Below are positions 37,616-45,816 of a DNA stretch of 64,000 nt, piece after piece; the first letter of the stretch is position 1, and every line of letters starts with the position of its first letter. The DNA is from Teredinibacter franksiae (lineage in GTDB: Bacteria > Pseudomonadota > Gammaproteobacteria > Pseudomonadales > Cellvibrionaceae), in contig NZ_JACJUV010000001.1 in assembly GCF_014218805.1 (NCBI RefSeq), forward strand, positions 4,104,501 through 4,168,500. Reading direction: 5' to 3'. A program made the translations under genes and the position numbers. The notes under the pieces are model-generated. The model saw only the letters and a list, made by a program, of their open reading frames with translations, was not told the origin of the DNA and made no database searches.

Positions 37616-38050
37616 TTACCAGCAGCTTTCACCGCCGCCAGATGCCGACTCAATGCCTCTGTGGGTAAGGGAGAGGTTTGCGCAAGTCGTGTCGCTGACT
37701 TGGTTGTTTACAGGGGTTGCAACGACGGTAAATGCAGAGGCTGTTGCGCCTGAAAGAGACATTTGGTAAACCCCTCCTGTGGAATTGACGGAAGAATCAC
37801 CGTTATTGTTCACATAAAAGGTTGCGGCAGGGTACCCCAATTTTGTGAGGTCGGTGGTGTAACTTTTGTTGTTGACGAAATATTGTTCTTGACGGGAGAC
37901 CAGTGTCATTAAGGCTGTTTTACCAATACTGCGATTGTTTTTAATAACGCTACTTTGGTAAGACGGTACCGCGACGGCGGCAAGGACTGCCACAATAACG
38001 ATTACTATCATCAGTTCGATCATGGTGAAGCCGCGGTTGTTTGAAATCAT
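37616..38050 (-). CDS. pilE: Type IV pilin PilE, copy 1
   Basis: 144 residues. A class III leader (MISNNRG) is cut before FTMIELMIVIVIVAVLAAVA, with the Glu5 needed for pilus assembly. Tyr-rich mid-part and a C-terminal disulfide loop (TTCANLSLTHRG... ESCW) match PilE minor pilins. It is the last gene of the minus-strand minor-pilin set, 23 bases after pilY1. It has a paralogue at 51667-52083. Confidence 0.93.
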   Translation of the reverse strand: MISNNRGFTMIELMIVIVIVAVLAAVAVPSYQSSVIKNNRSIGKTALMTLVSRQEQYFVNNKSYTTDLTKLGYPAATFYVNNNGDSSVNSTGGVYQMSLSGATASAFTVVATPVNNQVSDTTCANLSLTHRGIESASGGGESCW

Positions 38051-38073
38051 GAACGCTGTCTCTTGGTATTTAG

Positions 38074-41000
38074 TTAAAGGGTGTCAACACCTGTTTCACG
38101 CCAGTAAAGCAACCACATAGAGCGGCCACCTACTTGAATTAAATTATCGCTACCCGAAAAATTGGTATTTGCGGGAATGGTTTGTAAACCTGTTCCCGGT
38201 AATAGAATGGTGTCGCCATTTAGGGCAATAGGTGAAGCTGGAATGCCTGGACCAATATCGATCTGCCGAGAGTTCGTAAAGGAGGCTGAGCCGTCTGATA
38301 AATTCATGAGATAAAGGTTGCCATTTCCCTCGCGTGGTGCGCACGAAGATCCTGCTGCCGAATAGGGGGTGTAGCTCGTGAAAAATACGGTGCCATTGCT
38401 TACTAGCGGTGAGGACAATCCTTTTTCTCCGGATTGCGAAAGTTCCATTTTCCAGCCGTAATCATAGGTGAAAGCTGCACAGGTTGTTGCGCAGCTGGTA
38501 ACGTCGGTTAAGTTGGTGTCATCGGTTGTTGTAGCACTTGGCGAACCTGAAGCAATATAGCGGTCTTTAATCATGTACATGTAGTTCTGGTCGGTACTTT
38601 CCAGTGGGTTTGCGCGGTCGCCGGAGGCAATGACTACGGCATCGTAAAAACCATTGTCATCTTTTGTTTGGATGACGTCCGGTGCGTGAAAAAAGCGAAC
38701 ATCTTCACTGTCTGCTGCGTCGCTGAGGTCGGCCAATACGGAAATATCCCAATGGTTAAGGCGATGGTTGGTATCGGCGGAATCTCCCTCTGGAAGGTCA
38801 ACCCTCCACACCTGGCCGCCGGTGTCGCCCACATAGACGCGGTCAACAATGCCGTTTCTGTTGCTGTCCAAAGTCGTTGCTGTAGAGGGTATGCTGTACT
38901 GTAGGCTGGCGTGTTCGTAGCGGCCGTTATTGATAGCGGCGGTGCTAGCACCGTAGACGGCTTTCCATATAAGTGTGCCGTCGAGCGCATTAACGATAAA
39001 AATGGCATTGCCTTCGGTGTCGGCGCCACGGCTGCCGTCTTCATCGGTAGCGGTCGCATCTTTGTTGGTGTCGTAGCCACCTGCAAAGATGAGTGTATCG
39101 TACGTAATGCCGCCAAAGCGCACTTTGCTGACACGAGGTGTCGAGAAGGTATAGCCCATTTCAGCGTAATCGCTCATGGTGTTGCTGAGTTTACCTATGT
39201 AGCTAGGTGCGGCCGTTGGATCGCTGGCGTCCATGGCGTAAATACTTTTACCTCCGCGACGCATACCGACATACACGTTAACAGTATCGCCTGCTTCAAT
39301 GGTGCCGTCGGCGTCTAGGTCTTTTACTAATGCAACGGGTTCGCCGTCCACTCCGTACAAGTGATCCGAAGTGACATTGTCTTTAAGGGTTTTAAAATTG
39401 GCCATTACCTCTCGAGGAATGAACCCGAATACTTCTTTTCCCGACTGTGTGCCTCCGCTAGTAGTGTTTTCAAATACATGGAAAAAGCCATCATTTGTGC
39501 CCATAAATAATCGGATATTGGGGTTCGCTTCTGTGTAGCCTGCCGTTGCGCCATAGTTAATGGTGAGTGGCCGGGAATGTATGGCGTCGCCTAACAGCCA
39601 GCTGCGCGCTTCGGATTTATCGCTGTCACCGTCTTCGTCGTCGGCATCTTGCCCTCGCGCCCATTTGATCACCTCCAATGCTTCTGCCGTACTTGCTGCA
39701 CCTAGCTCCGCTTGCCAGCTGCTAGCGTTAGCGTTGGATGCATCGAAGGCTTCTAGTGCTGAGCCGGAAGTGGGCTCTAGGTAAAGCTGGCGGGTGCCGG
39801 TTGTTGTGGTATCGCCTATGGAGCCACTGAGAAAGCCGGGTATCATTTGGCCTGCCCCTCCGCGATTAACCGCGCGACCATCGCGTTCTGAGACTTCATT
39901 GTCGGCAGGGTCGGCTGGAGGAAGCGCGTTGGCATCTGTCCAGTAGGTGAGTGCCTCGTACTTTATGCGGCCATCGGTACTATTGAACGCTTCTTGACCC
40001 AGAGCGTCGACAATTTGATCGGGTATGCCGTCTAGGTCACTGTCATGTAGTCGAAGTTTTTTAAGGTTGCCATTCCAGCGCGCAGTTGCATTGGCTTCAA
40101 ACAGTGCGATATAGAAGTCATCGAGTATTTGTATACGATTGAATACGTTAACGGGAATGGAAGCTGCTACGAAGGTGGTGCTTACACTCAGGGCTTCAAC
40201 AAATGCCGATTCCAGTTTGGTTTGCACATCAAACAAATCGGCGCTCTTACCGCCTATGTTCATATATTGGTCGTTAGTGTCCGCGGCTATTGCCCAATTG
40301 TCAGCTTTCGCTGCCGAGCTGCCCATTTGAATGTACCAAGTTTTCAGGGTTTGATCACCGGGTATGAAGGGGAGTACGTCGTTGTTAGTCATGTAGCTGA
40401 CCATTTCTTCGTAACTGGATGCGCCGTTCATCACTGCACCGATTTGCGTATCCAAATCATTGTCGGCACCGCTGGTATTGCCCGACGTGGCGTAAACTTC
40501 GTATAAATTGGTGCACTCAAAATTACTCGGGGTACCGGCGAAGGGCGATTTGTACATCGGCTTGCCGGGTATACTGTTGTCGATAATATTAGGGTCGTAG
40601 TTGGGGGAAGCGGTGCCGTCAAAGTTGTCGCTCGTTTGGTCACCATTTAATACGGCTAGGCCATTAACGTAGCTGTACCACTCGTAGTGGGTTTCTTTTG
40701 GTGCGGTGTCATGGAACTGGTTACCACTTTTAGGTAGTGGCATTGAATCCAATATGGCAATGAGTTCAGCTTTGGCACCATTGGCACCATTGGCACCATT
40801 GGCATCACCGGCTTCAAACAACTTGTAGCCGCGTAATATGGTTCCGCCGTCAGAATTATTGGGGACCATTAGACCAACGTTAATACCTTCAAATTTATTG
40901 AAAACTACGTTTAAAACCGCAAGGGTTGCATGAATATTGTTGGCTGCACCGTTTACCCCGGTAAATGATTGTAGTGACGCCAGAAGTTCCGCGTGAGCGG

Positions 41001-41229
41001 AAAGTGATGCGGTGCAAGAACCGTTGCCTGTTCCTGAACCACAAAAGGTGGCGCTCATGTCGGGTCGGTAATCGAGTTTTAGCATCAGGTAAGGGGCGGC
41101 GCCGGCGACGTTTTTGTTGAGGTATATATCGGTATCGTCGGCGAGTACCTGGGGTATCGGTGAACAGAGAAAAGTCGCCAATGCAAGCGCTTTGTAAAAT
41201 CGTGAGTCTTTAAATCTGGGCATTCTCAT
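38074..41229 (-). CDS. pilY1: PilY1-like pilus tip/assembly protein, copy 1 (without MIDAS)
   Basis: 1051 residues; GAGG upstream supports the ATG at 41227-41229. A signal peptide ends near residue 31 (VLA|DDT). The N-terminal half corresponds to the von Willebrand-like domain, but the MIDAS motif DxSxS is missing (LDYRPDMSATF). The C-terminal beta-propeller is well kept: DAIHSRPLTINYG, LFMGTNDGFFHVFEN, the calcium sites DLDADGTIEAGD and DSNRNGIVD. PilY1 promotes pilus extension and adhesion. It contains a 9-bp tandem repeat (40772-40805). The paralogue at 47534-51346 is larger and has the MIDAS. Confidence 0.92.
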   Translation of the reverse strand: MRMPRFKDSRFYKALALATFLCSPIPQVLADDTDIYLNKNVAGAAPYLMLKLDYRPDMSATFCGSGTGNGSCTASLSAHAELLASLQSFTGVNGAANNIHATLAVLNVVFNKFEGINVGLMVPNNSDGGTILRGYKLFEAGDANGANGANGAKAELIAILDSMPLPKSGNQFHDTAPKETHYEWYSYVNGLAVLNGDQTSDNFDGTASPNYDPNIIDNSIPGKPMYKSPFAGTPSNFECTNLYEVYATSGNTSGADNDLDTQIGAVMNGASSYEEMVSYMTNNDVLPFIPGDQTLKTWYIQMGSSAAKADNWAIAADTNDQYMNIGGKSADLFDVQTKLESAFVEALSVSTTFVAASIPVNVFNRIQILDDFYIALFEANATARWNGNLKKLRLHDSDLDGIPDQIVDALGQEAFNSTDGRIKYEALTYWTDANALPPADPADNEVSERDGRAVNRGGAGQMIPGFLSGSIGDTTTTGTRQLYLEPTSGSALEAFDASNANASSWQAELGAASTAEALEVIKWARGQDADDEDGDSDKSEARSWLLGDAIHSRPLTINYGATAGYTEANPNIRLFMGTNDGFFHVFENTTSGGTQSGKEVFGFIPREVMANFKTLKDNVTSDHLYGVDGEPVALVKDLDADGTIEAGDTVNVYVGMRRGGKSIYAMDASDPTAAPSYIGKLSNTMSDYAEMGYTFSTPRVSKVRFGGITYDTLIFAGGYDTNKDATATDEDGSRGADTEGNAIFIVNALDGTLIWKAVYGASTAAINNGRYEHASLQYSIPSTATTLDSNRNGIVDRVYVGDTGGQVWRVDLPEGDSADTNHRLNHWDISVLADLSDAADSEDVRFFHAPDVIQTKDDNGFYDAVVIASGDRANPLESTDQNYMYMIKDRYIASGSPSATTTDDTNLTDVTSCATTCAAFTYDYGWKMELSQSGEKGLSSPLVSNGTVFFTSYTPYSAAGSSCAPREGNGNLYLMNLSDGSASFTNSRQIDIGPGIPASPIALNGDTILLPGTGLQTIPANTNFSGSDNLIQVGGRSMWLLYWRETGVDTL
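40772..40805. repeat. 9-bp tandem repeat inside pilY1 copy 1
   Basis: Three perfect copies of TTGGCACCA plus a partial fourth; on the coding strand they encode Gly-Ala-Asn repeats (residues about 142-152). In-frame slippage could change the length of this loop. Confidence 0.9.
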
Positions 41230-41250
41230 AACTGAACCTCTATAACTCGT

Positions 41251-41787
41251 TTACTGCGCTGAAGACGCAACTTTAATTCCTACGCCCTGTACGACTTGAT
41301 GATGACCAAGGCCTTCTTCTCTTCCATCAAATTCTGCGGTCACTTCGAATATTGCAATGTTAAAACCCGAGGCGCTGGAGGCTTGGTCGGCCGACAAGCG
41401 CACCGGCAGGGGGCTGATAAGTGGTCCCATGCGAACGGAGTGGTAGTTTAAATCAACACCTGTCGGCACATTAATGACTTCCGCTGGCAGTGCGATAGTG
41501 CGTGCATTGCAGCTAACCTCTGTGCTGCCGGCAGCACAGACTTTAAAACCTATATCGCCGGCGACAACAAAATTGTTTTGATTCGCAGCAACCGCATTTA
41601 TAACAGCATCTGTTTTCTGGAAGGCTTCTTATTTAAATTGGGAATTGCTCACCATTTTTACTTCTAGAATACCGGTTCGCATAACGGCCGAAGCAATAAT
41701 GCCCGTGAGCAGTAAAATAGCCATGGCGAAAATAAGTACTGCGCCTGTTTGCTTGTTGTTGAGTCGTTGTATACATTTGTTGTTCAT
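41251..41787 (-). pseudogene. pilX: pilX copy 1, interrupted by an in-frame TAA
   Basis: Reading from ATG 41785-41787, six bases after the pilW stop, gives a PilX-type prepilin: leader with QTG|AVLIFAMAILLLTG, then RTGILEVKMVSNSQFK. Codon 53 is TAA (41629-41631). The same frame continues without a break to 41251 as EAFQKTDAVINAVAANQNNF... and FNIAIFEVTAEFDG, which closely resembles the rest of a PilX (usually ...EAF/FQAAEAAL). No frameshift is needed, so a single point change explains it. The fragment after the stop has no plausible start. Without readthrough this PilX is lost. Confidence 0.88.
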
Positions 41788-41793
41788 GGCTGT

Positions 41794-42792
41794 TTATCCG
41801 AGATCGGTATTACGTAATTTAATCGTTGTGGAAAAAACTTTACGTAGGTAGCTATCGTTAAAAGCATCGATGTTTTTAACGCCTAGCCTGAATTTCTTTC
41901 GGTTGGTATAGCCCGATACCGGTGAAATGCTTCGTGCAAGAATGTGTAGGCGTACGGAAAGCGCGTTATCAAAGTCGGTGGCTGATGGCGCGTTTTTGTA
42001 TTGATCAACCACGTTATCGCCATCGTTATCGATACCGATTTCAATCTGAATATCTTCAATGCCTTCTATGAGGCATCTATTTATTATTTCTGAGCCTTCC
42101 AGCATGGAAACACAGAGTGTTGGAATTTCGTCACCTTCGGATACTGAGTAGTCGCGAATGTAATAGATATTGGTAAAGTAGCGCCAGTAATCGTAGGTAG
42201 AGTTTGGTGTACTTTCCGCTGCGGTTATGCCGCCTGTTAAATAGCTCCACGAATACGAGGTGTAGTCGAATTTTTTTAAGTACCAAGTATTTAATGATGG
42301 CGTCGCTTGAAGTACACCGTTATTGAGTGTTGCTGTGTCCGATGTGCGTTTGAGAGAAATAATATCGGTTCCATCGACAACCTCATCAGCATTAATACAG
42401 CTTAATTCTGTGCCGTTTAAAGTCATTAGCGTACCGCCATTAGGTGCGTTGTTAATTAACTCGATGGCGGAGTTGAGGTCTAGCACCCAGTCTGTGCCGG
42501 CGGCGTTACAGTCCGTTGTTATCGTTGCGGCGTTTAAACCACTGGCATCATTAATACCGGCCAAAAAACCACTCAGGCTGATTTCGCGTTTTAGGAAGTC
42601 TATAGCGAAGCGTGCGTTTTCCTGAAGGCGTGCCATTTCCTCGTCTTGTATATAGCTGCGTCGGCTTTCTAAATACATTTTTATAGAAACACCTGAAATC
42701 ACTAGGCCGAGTGCCAGAGCAATCATTAATTCGACAAGCGTAAAGCCCTGCTGGTTGCGGAATGTTCGGTAGCGACGGCGTTGCCCTTTCAC
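41794..42792 (-). CDS. pilW: Minor pilin PilW, copy 1
   Basis: About 332 residues. Start chosen at GTG 42790-42792: GAGG lies 9 bases upstream, the pilV stop is one base away, and the result is a normal leader (KGQRRRYRTFRNQQG|FTLVELMIALALG with Glu5). The open frame extends another 44 codons into pilV without family likeness. The body has the PilW pattern (ARFAIDFLKREISLSGFLAG near 60-90; EGIEDIQIEIGIDNDGDNV near the end). Confidence 0.9.
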   Translation of the reverse strand: MKGQRRRYRTFRNQQGFTLVELMIALALGLVISGVSIKMYLESRRSYIQDEEMARLQENARFAIDFLKREISLSGFLAGINDASGLNAATITTDCNAAGTDWVLDLNSAIELINNAPNGGTLMTLNGTELSCINADEVVDGTDIISLKRTSDTATLNNGVLQATPSLNTWYLKKFDYTSYSWSYLTGGITAAESTPNSTYDYWRYFTNIYYIRDYSVSEGDEIPTLCVSMLEGSEIINRCLIEGIEDIQIEIGIDNDGDNVVDQYKNAPSATDFDNALSVRLHILARSISPVSGYTNRKKFRLGVKNIDAFNDSYLRKVFSTTIKLRNTDLG

Positions 42793-42793
42793 T

Positions 42794-43366
42794 CTAAATT
42801 TCCTCAATATAAGTCGTAATGGAAACAATTTGACGTTGGTCATCGTTATCGCCGTAAAGATCGGCACCTGAGCCACAGGTAGGGCCGGTGGGGTTGCTGG
42901 TAGATTGATAACCTCTCCAGGCAATGGTGACGGTGACTATTCCGTTCGCATGGGTGATGCATGCGCGTGGAGATACCAAGCCACCAACAAAACGCTGTTG
43001 GGCGTTGTCTTCGATTATTTCCGCAGCACCTTCAAGCGCCTGCTCCCACTCCCAAAGGTCGTGGGCAGCCATTTGGATGGGGCTACAAACAGCGGTAACA
43101 CAGTTAGGGCTTGGTTCGCTGGCAATGCTGTAACCACCGACATTGGCAGCATAATTGGCTACAGCTGCGGGGTTGGTTCGCATGCGCTCAACGATGTCTC
43201 GCATCAGTGTCGTGGCTGTAGAGCGCTGTAAGGCGTCGTAGCCAATACGTTTACCTGATACCTGCATAGATAACAGGCCAATGGAGCCAATGGAGACAAT
43301 AAGCATGGCAATTAGCACTTCAATAAGGCCGATACCGGCTTGCTGTGCACGAATGGTTACGGGCAT
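42794..43366 (-). CDS. pilV: Minor pilin PilV, copy 1
   Basis: 190 residues. The leader (MPVTIRAQQAG) precedes IGLIEVLIAMLIVSIGSIGL with Glu5. The motif RDIVERMRTNPAAV and a disulfide-prone C-terminus match PilV, which primes the pilus tip with FimU, PilW and PilX. It overlaps the FimT-like gene by 10 bases and abuts pilW. Confidence 0.92.
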   Translation of the reverse strand: MPVTIRAQQAGIGLIEVLIAMLIVSIGSIGLLSMQVSGKRIGYDALQRSTATTLMRDIVERMRTNPAAVANYAANVGGYSIASEPSPNCVTAVCSPIQMAAHDLWEWEQALEGAAEIIEDNAQQRFVGGLVSPRACITHANGIVTVTIAWRGYQSTSNPTGPTCGSGADLYGDNDDQRQIVSITTYIEEI

Positions 43367-43884
43367 TCAGATACCTCCTTACTGAGGCGGGCTCTGCCTG
43401 TTATGTTGAGCTCAATGGTATAGCCGAGAGTGGTGTCATTGGAGGGGGGGCAGAGGCGCAAACTACCGGAATCGGTAGTAGTGCCGTTTGCGCGAAAACT
43501 GACCGTATTCGTAAGGGGAGATACCGCGCGCAATGTATAGTTGGTTTCCAGCGCTTTATGGCTGCGTATTACGTCCTCTGTGCTATCTAGTGCAGCATTT
43601 CCATTTGAGTCGACGTACACCAGCCAGCCTTGCTCCCAGTTACCCGACGCTGTGCAGGATTCCTGGTCACTGCTTTTACAGAGTGTAGTTGCTTGGTTGC
43701 GGGTAATGGATTCACTTCTGGCGGCAACAATAGACTCAAAGAGCCCGCGTATTTGTGCGTCGGTGCGGTTGCGTTCAATCAGTGTTCGCATGGACGGTGA
43801 AGCTATACCGGCAAGAATGCCGATTATCACCATCACTATCAGCGTTTCAATTAGCGTAAAGCCGTTTTCAATTTCAGATTTTAT
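43357..43884 (-). CDS. fimT: FimT/FimU (GspH-type) minor pilin, copy 1, with a non-canonical or lost start codon
   Basis: The frame from 43884 reads KSEIENG|FTLIETLIVMVIIGILAGIA, an ideal prepilin leader and helix with Glu5. However the codon where Met is expected is ATA (43882-43884), with an upstream in-frame TAA three bases before it (43888-43890). No ATG, GTG or TTG lies between that stop and the cleavage site. The first usual start, GTG 43834-43836, would delete the leader and half the helix. No good ribosome binding site is seen. The rest (SLRLCPPSNDTTLGYTIELN) is a normal GspH/FimT domain. Either ATA/ATT is used or the gene has lost its start. Confidence 0.72.
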   Translation of the reverse strand: MKSEIENGFTLIETLIVMVIIGILAGIASPSMRTLIERNRTDAQIRGLFESIVAARSESITRNQATTLCKSSDQESCTASGNWEQGWLVYVDSNGNAALDSTEDVIRSHKALETNYTLRAVSPLTNTVSFRANGTTTDSGSLRLCPPSNDTTLGYTIELNITGRARLSKEVSECP

Positions 43885-44668
43885 ACGTTAATTTTTAGCA
43901 CGCCCGGGGTTGCAGATACACACCGCAGGATGAGTGGTGGTGTTTGGGTTGATAAATGGAAAAAAAACAGCGTGGTTATAACAAAAACGGTCCATTTACA
44001 CGTTAATGATTCCATCCGGAAATCCGCTCAAATTGTGGGGTGTATGTCAAGTGAGTGCTGAGCCGTTTAAAGGGTTGAAATGAGGCGTGGCGGGAATTGT
44101 TTCCGTTGTTTTAATTGCCACACCACTGGTGTTATACCGTAATGCTAATTACTTGAACGGCTTAATAAAAATACAGTCTAAATCCGACTGATTTTTAACC
44201 GGCCTAATAACCTGAATGTATGAGTTATGGGTATTAGTGTAGTTCAGGTTAACAAGGAATTAGCTTAAATTGAGACGTGGGCCTCAAAATCTAATTTATT
44301 GGTCGAAATTCGACATGTTTATGCGTAACGGCAAATTAAGTTCTTGTAATGCGGCGCGGAGTGAGAAAGTTTTTTGTTGGCGCTAAAAGCTGCGCCAATT
44401 TGATGAAAATGTAGACGAAGGTTCAGCCGGTGAATGGCGAATTGAATAGTTTTATGTGTGTAGTGATGTCATCTAATCCTCCCTTTTTATATACCACTCG
44501 TCGCCATGTTATTGCTTAAAGTTATATACCACGGCACCCTTTTCAGTAGCGCTTCAATCCTTTTTATTCCCAAATCCATACAGGCTGAATATCGCCCGCC
44601 TGTCTGTTTGACGATAGTAACCTTACGGAGGAGTTGCTAGGGTAATAACAAGAAGAAAATTTAATTAA
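43885..44668. other. Divergent 784-base spacer between two minor-pilin gene sets
   Basis: No coding potential. It holds an 11-bp direct repeat (44487 and 44522) and a perfect 7-bp inverted repeat TTGGCGC/GCGCCAA at 44377-44398 with an 8-base loop. GGAGGAG at 44625-44631 lies upstream of no suitable ATG. Promoters for both operons must be here; I could not fix their hexamers. Confidence 0.6.
44487..44532. promoter_or_regulatory. Direct repeat TTATATACCAC, two copies 35 bp apart
   Basis: Two identical 11-mers at 44487-44497 and 44522-44532 upstream of the plus-strand pilin operon. A regulator site or duplicated promoter element is possible; there is no direct proof. Confidence 0.4.
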
Positions 44669-44689
44669 ATGCTGAAAACAGGCATCAAA

Positions 44690-45286
44690 ATGAAACAAGT
44701 ATTTAGACACCAAAACCCGGTGCAAGGGGTTCGAGTTGCCGGATTTACATTGCTAGAGCTAATGGCCGTTATCGCTATTCTATCGCTTCTGGTGATGATG
44801 GCAGCTCCATCGTTTGAAGATACTACGACAAAAGCTTCTATACGAGCCGGCACTACGGACTTAGCAACTGATTTGGCGTATGCACGAAGTGCGGCCGTTA
44901 CCCGCAGTGAATCGGTGTCGCTGTGTGCCAGCGATGAAGGTATTACACCGCGTGCTTGCAATAACGGCTCTTGGGATGACGGTTGGTTGGTTTTTTATGA
45001 TACCGATGAAGACGCAGTGCTGGATGCTGGAGAAGAGGTCGTTCGTATGGGTGCATCATTGGGTAGGCGCGTTGTGCTCACACTTGATAATGCCGTTACT
45101 TTTAGTGGTAAGGGTGTAAAAGATTTGGTCTCAGAGTTTAGGTTTTGCAGTGCAGATGATGATAATGCGCGATACGCACGGTCCATTGTAGTGAATGTTG
45201 GTGGTCTTGTTCGTTACTCACGGGATACCGATAGTGACGGTATTCATAACGGCGGTGAAGGCGGGGGGAACTTATCATGCCCATGA
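44690..45286 (+). CDS. fimT: FimT/FimU (GspH-type) minor pilin, copy 2
   Basis: About 198 residues from ATG 44690, which has AGG seven bases upstream; another ATG seven codons earlier (44669) is possible. The leader ends in VRVAG|FTLLELMAVIAILSLLVMMA with Glu5. The GspH-like body includes SLCASDEGITPRACNNGSW and ends with a Gly-rich tail (HNGGEGGGN). It heads the intact plus-strand minor-pilin operon and overlaps pilV by 10 bases, exactly as in copy 1. Confidence 0.92.
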   Translation: MKQVFRHQNPVQGVRVAGFTLLELMAVIAILSLLVMMAAPSFEDTTTKASIRAGTTDLATDLAYARSAAVTRSESVSLCASDEGITPRACNNGSWDDGWLVFYDTDEDAVLDAGEEVVRMGASLGRRVVLTLDNAVTFSGKGVKDLVSEFRFCSADDDNARYARSIVVNVGGLVRYSRDTDSDGIHNGGEGGGNLSCP

Positions 45287-45798
45287 ACTATTTTTCACTG
45301 GCTTCTGTACGTAAAAATGCAGGCTTTTCGATGATTGAAATTCTGATTTCGTTTCTCGTCTTGGCTGCGGGCTTGTTGGGCATTATGAATATTCAAAAAC
45401 GTGGTGTGGATAATAGCCACGCTGCCTATATAAGAACGCAGGCCGTGTCGCTGGCGCAAGATATGACCAGCCGTGTACGAGCCAATACGGCGGGTTTTCA
45501 AGCGGGTAATTACGATCGTCCAGAGCCTTCTTTTACTGTAGCGTGTCAAAGCACTAATGGTTGTAGCGCTGCGGCTCTTGCGAGTCACGACAGTTTTGAA
45601 TGGCAGGCTGAGTTGGTTCAAGTATTACCTGTAGGGCAGGGAACAGTATGTCTTGATTCCTCGCCGGATGATGGTGAAGACGCTGCAGACCCGGCCTGTG
45701 ATGGCATTGGTAATCAGTTAGTGGTAAAAATTTGGTGGGATGCAATTCCTAAAGATGGTGAGGTTGATCAACAATATGTTATCCCATTTGGTCTGTAA
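45277..45798 (+). CDS. pilV: Minor pilin PilV, copy 2
   Basis: 173 residues. ATG 45277 follows a GGGGGG run at good distance. The leader (…VRKNAG) precedes FSMIEILISFLVLAAGLLGI with Glu5. AQDMTSRVRANTAGFQAGNY corresponds to the PilV helix end. It lies between fimT and pilW as in Pseudomonas. Confidence 0.92.
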   Translation: MPMNYFSLASVRKNAGFSMIEILISFLVLAAGLLGIMNIQKRGVDNSHAAYIRTQAVSLAQDMTSRVRANTAGFQAGNYDRPEPSFTVACQSTNGCSAAALASHDSFEWQAELVQVLPVGQGTVCLDSSPDDGEDAADPACDGIGNQLVVKIWWDAIPKDGEVDQQYVIPFGL

Positions 45799-45816
45799 CA
45801 CTGGAGCCGCTAGAAG

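Noticed and set aside
38911..39318. 135-codon plus-strand frame within pilY1 copy 1
   Set aside because: It lies wholly inside a well-supported gene on the other strand and mirrors its codon pattern.
44377..44398. Perfect 7-bp inverted repeat TTGGCGC/GCGCCAA as a terminator
   Set aside because: No T tract on the proper side of either strand; kept only as a possible operator in the spacer note.
44590..44620. AlgR-like site (CTGTTTGAC) upstream of the plus-strand pilin operon
   Set aside because: Two mismatches in nine bases and other equally good matches nearby; too weak to report as a feature.
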